Shown: piece after piece, positions 1-4,581 of the stretch
Layout: each line of letters starts with the position of its first letter
Numbering within the stretch: the first letter of the stretch is position 1
Assembly (NCBI GenBank): GCA_019745755.1
Contig: JAIESS010000221.1
Span: forward strand, 1 to 5,270
Reading direction: 5' to 3'
Length of the DNA stretch: 5,270 nucleotides
Origin: Alphaproteobacteria bacterium
Lineage (GTDB): Bacteria; Pseudomonadota; Alphaproteobacteria; Paracaedibacterales; JAKBAR01
Program-made: the position numbers and the translations under genes
The notes under the pieces: model-generated
Seen by the model: the letters and a program-made list of their open reading frames with translations, nothing else
What the model was told of the DNA's origin: nothing
Database searches by the model: none

Positions 1-70
1 CGTGGTCAACGTGACCAATGGTCCCTATATTACAGTGCGGCTTATTCCGCTCAAACTTTGCCTTTGCCAT
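1..70 (-). CDS. tuf: Elongation factor Tu, N-terminal fragment (runs off left edge)
   Basis: The first 23 codons of EF-Tu are present, read leftward from ATG at 70-68. EF-Tu is the cytoplasmic GTPase that delivers aminoacyl-tRNA to the ribosomal A site. The visible protein begins MAKAKFERNKPHCN and continues through IGTIGHVDH, which leads into the GTP-binding P-loop (GHVDHGKT in the family). The window ends just before the Gly-Lys-Thr. An AGAGG ribosome-binding site lies at 85-81 on the minus strand, 10 nt before the ATG. The gene sits 25 bp after tRNA-Gly on the same strand, so it is probably transcribed together with the two tRNAs, as is known for tuf loci in many proteobacteria. The KAKFERNKPHCN start resembles alphaproteobacterial EF-Tu. 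Whether this is the only tuf copy cannot be told from here. Confidence 0.96.
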   Translation of the reverse strand, partial: MAKAKFERNKPHCNIGTIGHVDH

Positions 71-95
71 GGTATTTATGCCTCTAAAAAATAAA

Positions 96-169
96 TGGAG
101 CGGGTGAAGGGAATCGAACCCTCATAGCCAGCTTGGAAGGCTGGAGCTTTACCACTAAGCTACACCCGC
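96..169 (-). tRNA. tRNA-Gly, anticodon TCC
   Basis: A complete 74-nt cloverleaf including an encoded CCA (98-96). The acceptor stem GCGGGTG (169-163) pairs fully with CACCCGC (106-100), and the discriminator base is T, as usual for tRNA-Gly. The anticodon stem CCAGC/GCTGG encloses the loop CTTCCAA, giving anticodon TCC. The T arm carries the standard GGTTCGATTCC-type loop. It lies between tRNA-Tyr and tuf on the same strand and is probably processed from one transcript with them. Confidence 0.97.
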
Positions 170-184
170 ATAGGTTAAACCTTA

Positions 185-214
185 TCAGTTAAACTATGGG
201 TCAGTTAACTATGG
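185..214. repeat. Imperfect tandem repeat of the tRNA-Tyr 3' trailer
   Basis: TCAGTTAAACTATGG (185-199) and TCAGTTAACTATGG (201-214) are near-identical copies differing by one A. On the minus strand the first copy contains the CCA end of tRNA-Tyr, so the second reads as a duplicate of CCA plus the trailer. A further small palindrome, AGGTT-A-AACCT, lies at 172-182 just before tRNA-Gly. These may be chance slippage products or influence tRNA 3' processing; the sequence alone does not decide. Confidence 0.6.
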
Positions 215-297
215 TGGAAGGAGTAGGATTTGAACCTACGTAGACATACGTCGGCAGATTTACAGTCTGCTGCCTTTAACCACTCGGCCATCCTTCC
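212..297 (-). tRNA. tRNA-Tyr, anticodon GTA
   Basis: A complete 86-nt class II tRNA with an encoded CCA (214-212). The acceptor stem GGAAGGA (297-291) pairs fully with TCCTTCC (222-216), with discriminator A. The anticodon arm GCAGA-CTGTAAA-TCTGC gives anticodon GTA, and the long variable arm is typical of bacterial tRNA-Tyr. It is the first gene of the leftward tRNA-Tyr, tRNA-Gly, tuf cluster. The 42-bp spacer to tRNA-Gly contains a direct repeat that includes this tRNA's CCA end. Confidence 0.97.
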
Positions 298-310
298 AAT
301 ATATGTCATT

Positions 311-339
311 GTTTTAAGTGATTTTAAGGAGTCCGTCAA
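311..339 (-). promoter_or_regulatory. Putative sigma-70 promoter for tRNA-Tyr / tRNA-Gly / tuf
   Basis: On the minus strand, TTGACG (339-334, five of six matches to the -35 consensus) is followed by a 17-bp spacer and TAAAAC (316-311, four of six matches to the -10). This places transcription start a few bases before the tRNA-Tyr 5' end at 297. Spacing and position fit a stable-RNA operon promoter. It is a consensus match only. The heptamer TGACGGA, which overlaps the -35, is repeated 23 bp upstream. Confidence 0.5.
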
Positions 340-390
340 TGTTTTTCGTAACAATCCGTCACTACATTTTATCAAATGACAGTATAAATT

Positions 391-885
391 TTAGCTGTTT
401 TTTCTCTCCGCAAGATTAAAGCTAAGTGCAAGTTGATCATCTTCATAACAATAAACAAAACCAGGCCCTTGCTTCAATTCCATTTCTTGACTTCCAACGC
501 GCTGAAGTTGCATTGTTAAGTACAACTCTAACGTACCTAAAATACCCTTCCAGGTCTTTGGGACAACAAACATTGACGAATAAGGGCACGCTATAATTGC
601 ATACGATCCGCTACGTTTGTCTATGGTTGCCTTAAAAAAATCCATCACACGACCTTCAAAGGGCTCTTTATCTTCCATATTATCCAAAAAAATAGCATGT
701 TTAAAAAATTCCAAGGACATATTGAGGATAAAGTCTCTCACATAAAATGACGGTAATTTATTTTGAGTGTTTTGGAAAGAAGATGAGTTGTAAATGAGTT
801 GAAGATCTTTTTTCTCAAAATGATACTCTCTAACAACAACACTAACAGAAACCCTTTCCGTCTTTTTATAACGATTTAATAACAA
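391..885 (-). CDS. Hypothetical protein of about 164 aa, start uncertain
   Basis: I do not recognise this protein. It is an open frame of 164 codons ending in TAA at 393-391, with mixed charged and aromatic composition and no convincing signal peptide, membrane segment or known motif. The middle part (roughly residues 90-130) is hydrophobic and beta-like, including a short SYAIIACPYSSMFVVP stretch; only one other Cys occurs, near the C-terminus. The start is unclear. TTG at 885-883 is the first possible codon, without a Shine-Dalgarno sequence, and the first in-frame ATG is only at residue 56. An ATG at 892-890 is one base out of frame across a run of six T. A weak promoter-like pair (TTGTGA at 936-931, TAAAAA at 913-908, 17-bp spacer) lies upstream. 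It sits between tRNA-Tyr and divergent rlmB. It may be a lineage-specific gene or one with a damaged start. Confidence 0.6.
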   Translation of the reverse strand: MLLNRYKKTERVSVSVVVREYHFEKKDLQLIYNSSSFQNTQNKLPSFYVRDFILNMSLEFFKHAIFLDNMEDKEPFEGRVMDFFKATIDKRSGSYAIIACPYSSMFVVPKTWKGILGTLELYLTMQLQRVGSQEMELKQGPGFVYCYEDDQLALSFNLAERKNS

Positions 886-907
886 AAAACATAAGTTAAA
901 AGCTTAT

Positions 908-936
908 TTTTTACAACAAATATTTAAAAATCACAA
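908..936 (-). promoter_or_regulatory. Weak candidate promoter for the 164-aa gene
   Basis: On the minus strand TTGTGA (936-931) and TAAAAA (913-908), separated by 17 bp, each match four of six consensus bases. Transcription would begin about 15 nt before the TTG start. The whole 886-1008 gap is very AT-rich, so such matches arise easily by chance. I saw no better candidate for either divergent gene, including rlmB. Confidence 0.2.
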
Positions 937-1008
937 AAAAAGATGATTACTCAAAGATACTATTCATGGTAGCATTCGCCTTAATAACCTTCATAAAAAG
1001 CTTTTCTT

Positions 1009-1731
1009 ATGTCCTCCACTTATTGGATTTACGGCACCCATGCTGTGACGTATGCCCTTCAGAATCCTGATCGCGTTATCCATCAGCTTCTTTATAGTGC
1101 ATCGACAGATTTAGGCAAGCTTCCACTGGCGGATCTAAATATCAAGATGTTCCTTACGGACAAACAAACTTTTACAAAAATTTTAGGCGTTGATGCCGTT
1201 CATCAAGGCATTGCAGTACAGGTCTCTCCACTGCCTCCTATGATCCTGGAGGATTTAAAGAATAATGATGAAGGTAATCAGCTCGTCATGATTTTGGACC
1301 AGGTATCTGATCCTCATAATGTGGGAGCTATTTTAAGGACATGCGCCGTTTTTGGTATAAAGGCCCTTATTCTCACGGATCGTAATGCGCCGGGTGAGTC
1401 GGCAATCCTTGCAAAGACTGCCTGCGGCGCTCTTGAGATTGTTCCCATGGTCCGCGTGACTAATCTAGCTAACGCCCTGACAATACTCAAAAAAATTGGC
1501 TTTTGGACTGTTGGTTTGGCTGAAAAAGGCGATCAAACACTTTCCCAGGTGAATTGGAAGGGGAAAATGGCTATTATTATGGGCGCAGAGGGGGATGGCA
1601 TACGCAGCCTGACACAAAAACACTGTGATTTCCTCACACGCCTTGAGACATCGCCCGACTTCACAACACTCAATGTTTCCAACGCCGCCGCCATCGCCCT
1701 TTATGAAGGATTTAAAGGACAAAGGCCATAA
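1009..1731 (+). CDS. rlmB: 23S rRNA (guanosine-2'-O-)-methyltransferase RlmB (TrmH/SpoU family)
   Basis: A complete 240-aa SPOUT-class enzyme. The family member RlmB methylates the ribose 2'-OH of G2251 (E. coli numbering) in the 23S rRNA P loop, using S-adenosylmethionine. The N-terminal RNA-binding domain begins with WIYGTHAVTYAL (6-17), the usual GxHAV opening. The catalytic knotted domain carries motif 1 DPHNVGAILRTC (101-112, with Asn104 and Arg110), motif 2 IIMGAEGDGIR (189-199, Glu194) and motif 3 LNVSNAAAIAL (221-231, Asn222, Ser224, Asn225). Length matches the family, about 243 aa in E. coli. The ATG start places the GxHAV motif correctly, but no clear Shine-Dalgarno sequence precedes it. 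A neighbouring tRNA-Tyr/tRNA-Gly/tuf cluster on the opposite strand is a familiar alphaproteobacterial context. RlmB versus another TrmH-family paralogue is the only doubt. Confidence 0.93.
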   Translation: MSSTYWIYGTHAVTYALQNPDRVIHQLLYSASTDLGKLPLADLNIKMFLTDKQTFTKILGVDAVHQGIAVQVSPLPPMILEDLKNNDEGNQLVMILDQVSDPHNVGAILRTCAVFGIKALILTDRNAPGESAILAKTACGALEIVPMVRVTNLANALTILKKIGFWTVGLAEKGDQTLSQVNWKGKMAIIMGAEGDGIRSLTQKHCDFLTRLETSPDFTTLNVSNAAAIALYEGFKGQRP

Positions 1732-1749
1732 ATACGAATAGCTGTCACA

Positions 1750-1766
1750 AAGGTAATAATTACCTT
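1750..1766. terminator. Small perfect hairpin after rlmB, possible weak terminator
   Basis: AAGGTAA (1750-1756) and TTACCTT (1760-1766) form a perfect 7-bp stem with a TAA loop, 18 nt after the rlmB stop. The stem is AT-rich and is followed only by a broken T-rich stretch (TAGATTATTTCC), so intrinsic termination would be weak. It could equally be a binding site. It is the only obvious inverted repeat in the proximal part of the 176-bp gap before the next gene. Confidence 0.25.
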
Positions 1767-1850
1767 AGATTATTTCCATGCAGCCCAAATCAACAGCTCT
1801 ACCTGTCCCAACTCTTCTCCATCGCTTTTAGTGTTAGTGAATAATTCGCA

Positions 1851-1907
1851 TTGACGCCTCAGGTACTTTGTTTTAATTTTAATAAAAATCAAAACAGTTG
1901 AGATCCT
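1851..1907 (+). promoter_or_regulatory. Duplicated upstream element, copy 1 (promoter/leader with AT palindrome)
   Basis: The 56 bp before the first small exported-protein gene are about 80% identical, by my hand alignment, to the sequence before its paralogue (2342-2396). The core CTTTGTTTTAATTTTA (1866-1881) is identical in both. An imperfect palindrome spans 1870-1895: GTTTT and ATTTT arms against AAAAT and AAAAC, with one mismatch and a 4-nt loop. A possible promoter is TTGACG (1851-1856) and TTTAAT (1872-1877), but its 15-bp spacer is short. A weak ribosome-binding GAG lies shortly before the ATG at 1908. Conservation suggests function, but duplication age is not known. Confidence 0.5.
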
Positions 1908-2282
1908 ATGCGTATCTTTTCCACTTTATTTATTGTTTTTGCATTCTTTTCTCCAACATTTGCAGCAGATGAAATGGAGTTAGAAAAACAATACACAACA
2001 TTTAGCATTCATATTAATGGAGCCAAAAAAGGTAATATTTTTTCTTTAGCCCAACAACCTTCGCTTGAAACTAGAGCCCTGTGTGCGAATCTAAATGCCT
2101 TGCCAAAAGAATATGATTTTTTTAAACCATACAAAGGTATTATTCTTGAGATAGGAATTGAAAAAAACCCAACGTATGAGCAAACACAAGCAGCATACGA
2201 TCAGCTAAAAGCCGCTTTGGTTGCTATGGACAGAGAAATGGATGACGAAATCGATGGTCGCCTTTTGGAAGAAATATGGTGA
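1908..2282 (+). CDS. Small exported protein of unknown function, paralogue A (124 aa)
   Basis: I do not recognise the family. The first 19-20 residues form a Sec signal peptide: Arg2, a hydrophobic core FSTLFIVFAFF, then SPTFAA with likely cleavage after Ala19 or Ala20. The mature part is about 104 aa, acidic at its C-terminus (DREMDDEIDGRLLEEIW), with one Cys (59). It aligns with the next protein at low identity: TFSIHIN (31-37), an FSL (45-47), CANLN (59-63), then KNPTYEQTQAAYDQLKAAL, where NP, Tyr and AL are shared. The family would thus be one exported domain of roughly 85 aa with a C-terminal helix. It lies 176 bp after rlmB on the same strand and carries its own upstream element. It is probably periplasmic or secreted. 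Role unknown. Confidence 0.8.
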   Translation: MRIFSTLFIVFAFFSPTFAADEMELEKQYTTFSIHINGAKKGNIFSLAQQPSLETRALCANLNALPKEYDFFKPYKGIILEIGIEKNPTYEQTQAAYDQLKAALVAMDREMDDEIDGRLLEEIW

Positions 2283-2341
2283 ATTAGGCGATGCCATGGA
2301 ACCACCAGCGTGATAATGTTCCTGTATTCTTCTATCTTCAC

Positions 2342-2396
2342 TGATGCCCCAGGTTCTTTGTTTTAATTTTAGTAAAATCCAAAATTATGAGGTCCT
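2342..2396 (+). promoter_or_regulatory. Duplicated upstream element, copy 2
   Basis: The second copy of the element found at 1852-1907, ending directly at the ATG of paralogue B. It shares the identical core CTTTGTTTTAATTTTA (2356-2371). The AT palindrome is kept: TTTT/ATTTT arms at 2361-2370 against AAAAT (2374-2378) and AAAA (2381-2384), with small changes mostly in the loop and bulge. The -35-like hexamer is poorer here (CTGATG, 2341-2346), while the ribosome-binding site GAGG (2388-2391) is better than in copy 1. The short 59-bp stretch before it (2283-2341) shows nothing else I can name. Confidence 0.5.
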
Positions 2397-2777
2397 ATGC
2401 GTGTTCTTTTTGTGTTTCTTTTGTGTATAATCTCCCCTCTATGTGCTTCACACAAAAACTCAGAAATATTTTTTATGCTTCATATTAACAGAGGCTCTCA
2501 ACCAAAAGCATTTTCTGTTCCTCAAAATCAAGATAATATAAAACTAGCAACGAAAGTGTGTGCCTACTTTAATCAGCCCGATCAATGCAATCGTTTTTCT
2601 CTTGCACCTTACGTAGACCTTAATGTGGCGATGAAAATAAAAGGCAATCCCTCCCGAAAGGACATGGGGTTGTGTTATGAAACGTTTAACAATGCATTGC
2701 TTCATATTGAACAAAGGCAGTGGGATATTTCAAAGGCACCTTATGTGATGTACGTCTATGATCCTGTGCGTTTATGA
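2397..2777 (+). CDS. Small exported protein of unknown function, paralogue B (126 aa), overlaps hemH
   Basis: A paralogue of the preceding gene, function unknown. Residues 1-17 are a signal peptide (MRVLFVFLLCIISPLCA, cleavage probably after Ala17). Mature features shared with paralogue A are FFMLHIN (25-31), an FSV (39-41), CAYFN (55-59), NPS (84-86) and Y.......AL (94-102). The C-terminus differs: A ends in an acidic helix, whereas B ends APYVMYVYDPVRL. The mature protein has three Cys (55, 64, 93), so a disulfide in the periplasm is possible. No lipobox is present. The start has a GAGG ribosome-binding site. Its TGA stop (2775-2777) overlaps the hemH ATG as ATGA, so the two genes are almost certainly co-transcribed and probably translationally coupled. 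Whether it relates to haem or iron is only suggested by this neighbour. Confidence 0.8.
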   Translation: MRVLFVFLLCIISPLCASHKNSEIFFMLHINRGSQPKAFSVPQNQDNIKLATKVCAYFNQPDQCNRFSLAPYVDLNVAMKIKGNPSRKDMGLCYETFNNALLHIEQRQWDISKAPYVMYVYDPVRL

Positions 2778-3769
2778 AACTGGCCATCGTTCTTTTTAAC
2801 CTTGGTGGTCCGACATCAAAAGAAGGAGTTAAGCCCTTTCTTTTTAATCTTTTCAAGGACAAAAACATCATCCGGTTGCCCGCCATAGCGCGTTATCCTT
2901 TGGCCTGGCTCATCAGCACCCTTCGCACACAAAAAGCTCAGGATATCTATACCCAAATTGGTGGTGGCTCACCATTGAATACCAACACAAAAGCACAGGC
3001 TGATGCACTAGAATATTCTTTGCGCACTCGCTATTCTCACGTAAAAGTATTTATGTGTATGCGATATGCTCCCCCTATGACAAAGGAGGTTGTAGAGCAA
3101 GTGCGATCGTATCATCCGGATAAGATTGTTTTGCTTCCCCTTTATCCACAATTTTCAACAACAACGACAAAGAGTTCCTTTGAGGAGTGGGATAAGGATG
3201 CGGGTGATATGCTTAATAAAACAGTACGCAGGTGCTGTTACCCTTTGCATGAAAAATTTATAAAAGCGCATATTGCTTTGATCGAGGAGCATATAAAATC
3301 TATCAAAGTACCCGTAAAAATCCTCTTTTCTGCCCATGGTATACCCATGGATATCATTGATGATGGTGATCCCTATGCTTTTCAGGTAGAGGCGACAGTA
3401 AAAACCATTATGGCGTCGGATAGGCTGAAGGATTACCCCCATGAGATTTGTTATCAAAGCCGGGTAGGCCCTAAAAAATGGTTGGAACCCAATATTGATA
3501 CAGCTCTTCGTGCCTGTGCTTCAGAAAATATTGGCGCCGTCGTTGTGCCCATTAGTTTCGTATCAGATCACTCTGAAACCCTTGTGGAGCTTGATATACA
3601 ATACAAGGAGGTAGCAGCGATCCTTGGCCTTCCCCATTATTCTCGTGTCCCTGCATTGGCAGATCACCCATTATTTATTCAATCTTTGTCCGACCAGGTA
3701 GAAAGCATGCTGAGTGGGGCAAAACAATCTCGTTTATGTCCTACATCTTTTAAGTCGTGTGGCTATTAG
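2774..3769 (+). CDS. hemH: Ferrochelatase (protoporphyrin/coproporphyrin ferrochelatase family)
   Basis: A complete 331-aa ferrochelatase, which inserts Fe2+ into the porphyrin at the end of haem synthesis and is usually peripheral on the inner membrane. Family signatures in order are LFNLGGP (7-13), IGGGSPLN (62-69), MRYAPP (96-101), LLPLYPQFSTTTT (120-132), FSAHGIP (185-191) with catalytic His188, YQSRVGP (227-233), and PISFVSDHSETLVELDIQY (259-277) with His266 and catalytic Glu268. These residues correspond to His183 and Glu264 of the B. subtilis enzyme. The C-terminus ends LCPTSFKSCGY, a Cys-Pro-x-x-Phe-x-x-Cys tail of the sort seen in [2Fe-2S] ferrochelatases, so cluster binding is possible. 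The ATG is fixed by the canonical N-terminus. No Shine-Dalgarno sequence is visible, and the 4-bp ATGA overlap with the upstream gene suggests coupled translation. Other haem genes are not adjacent in the window. Confidence 0.96.
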   Translation: MKLAIVLFNLGGPTSKEGVKPFLFNLFKDKNIIRLPAIARYPLAWLISTLRTQKAQDIYTQIGGGSPLNTNTKAQADALEYSLRTRYSHVKVFMCMRYAPPMTKEVVEQVRSYHPDKIVLLPLYPQFSTTTTKSSFEEWDKDAGDMLNKTVRRCCYPLHEKFIKAHIALIEEHIKSIKVPVKILFSAHGIPMDIIDDGDPYAFQVEATVKTIMASDRLKDYPHEICYQSRVGPKKWLEPNIDTALRACASENIGAVVVPISFVSDHSETLVELDIQYKEVAAILGLPHYSRVPALADHPLFIQSLSDQVESMLSGAKQSRLCPTSFKSCGY

Positions 3770-3783
3770 CTTTTGAGTATTGA

Positions 3784-4581
3784 TTAGATTCCACCACCTG
3801 TACATTTCATGCCGGCATAGATACTTGCAAAGGAAAAGCGATCCTTCCAAAAAAGTGTATCATCAAAGGTGTTCGTTTTAGCCCCATCAATGAAAATAAG
3901 ATCGTCATTAGCATTTTCTGTTTTTAATGGATCAGGAACTGTAATAGGGCGACGTGAGCCTGATGTAAGAAGATCGCCGCCATTCTTTCCATGGCTGAGA
4001 AGAATAAAGAGGGGACTATTTTGCGGATCATCATTCAAACTATACCCCTGTTCATCAAGAATTTTGAGTACAACTTTGCTTTGAACGTCACAATAGCTTT
4101 GAGGTTTCATAGGACTAGAGAAAGCATCACTGGTCGTGGTTTCTTCTTGGAAGGGTCTTTCTTTTTCAGCAAATGTTGAGTTCACAACATATGTAATATA
4201 ATGACCAAAACCATCCTTAATAAAAGATGGACTCATCCCAAGAGTTTTGTAAGGAAGCACACCTTCCTTACCGCAATGTGAAAGATCTTCTTTGCCAAAA
4301 TCGGCACCTATGGCTGTGATGGAGGCTGGACATGGAAGGCGTTTGTGCCGCAGAAGGTGCGTGGCCAGGCTATGTGTAACCTGTTCAAAGGTGTGGCGTG
4401 TTTTTGCTTCGCGTTCTAAGGTGAGTTGGTTTGAAAAAAACGGGAGAGATACGGTCAAAATAACGCCCATAATCATAATAACAAAAGCCATTTCAATAAG
4501 GCTGAAGGCACTAATATACTTAGATAAAAACCCCTGGATTAGGTTTCTTAATCCTATAATAGTATGTGTCAAGAAACTCAC
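3784..4581 (-). CDS. Prepilin-type cleavage/methylation domain protein (minor pilin/pseudopilin-like), 265 aa
   Basis: An inner-membrane prepilin-like protein, probably a minor subunit of a type IV pilus or type II secretion-like filament. Residues 1-25 are an unusually long leader. The class III cleavage motif is A25/FSLIE with the key Glu at mature position 5 (Glu30), then a hydrophobic helix MAFVIMIMGVILTVSLPFF (31-49). Position -1 is Ala instead of the usual Gly. The globular part has RLPCPAS (81-87), GVLPYKTLGM (107-116), KDGFGHYITYVV (122-133) and a C-terminal SHGKNGG (196-202), motifs I associate with a prepilin-like group in proteobacteria. Four Cys (84, 103, 164, 260) could form disulfides. 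The start is GTG (4581-4579), overlapping the stop of the upstream prepilin gene as GTGA, which implies translational coupling. Its stop lies 14 bp from the convergent hemH stop. Confidence 0.85.
   Translation of the reverse strand: MSFLTHTIIGLRNLIQGFLSKYISAFSLIEMAFVIMIMGVILTVSLPFFSNQLTLEREAKTRHTFEQVTHSLATHLLRHKRLPCPASITAIGADFGKEDLSHCGKEGVLPYKTLGMSPSFIKDGFGHYITYVVNSTFAEKERPFQEETTTSDAFSSPMKPQSYCDVQSKVVLKILDEQGYSLNDDPQNSPLFILLSHGKNGGDLLTSGSRRPITVPDPLKTENANDDLIFIDGAKTNTFDDTLFWKDRFSFASIYAGMKCTGGGI
4572..4580 (-). repeat. Gene-junction repeat TGAGTTTCT, copy 1
   Basis: On the minus strand the nonamer TGAGTTTCT spans the stop/start overlap between the two prepilin genes, providing the TGA stop and the codons for Ser-Phe after the GTG start. 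The same nonamer occurs at 5240-5248. Confidence 0.5.

Noticed and set aside
298..390. Terminator for the 164-aa gene
   Set aside because: The only stem found (GTGAC/GTTAC with a G-T pair, minus strand) is 5 bp and has no following T run.
1465..1722. Minus-strand open frame of 85 codons
   Set aside because: It lies entirely antisense to rlmB, whose conserved motifs 2 and 3 fall in this span; the antisense translation has no recognisable features.
1779..1835. Short plus-strand frame beginning MQPKSTAL between rlmB and paralogue A
   Set aside because: Only 17 codons, no ribosome-binding site and no sign of constraint.
2397..2450. Possible lipoprotein signal in paralogue B (Cys10 and Cys16 in the leader)
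   Set aside because: Neither Cys is preceded by a proper lipobox ([LVI]-x-[GAS]-Cys); the leader fits ordinary signal peptidase I cleavage.
2686..2886. Minus-strand open frame of 66 codons across the paralogue B / hemH junction
   Set aside because: Antisense to two well-supported genes, with no protein features of its own.
3155..3457. Minus-strand open frame of 100 codons
   Set aside because: Entirely antisense to hemH over its catalytic region; a composition shadow of the real gene.
3755..3786. Bidirectional terminator between hemH and the convergent prepilin gene
   Set aside because: The gap is only 14 bp and the only symmetry seen (GCT-ATT-AGC) is a 3-bp stem, too weak to call.
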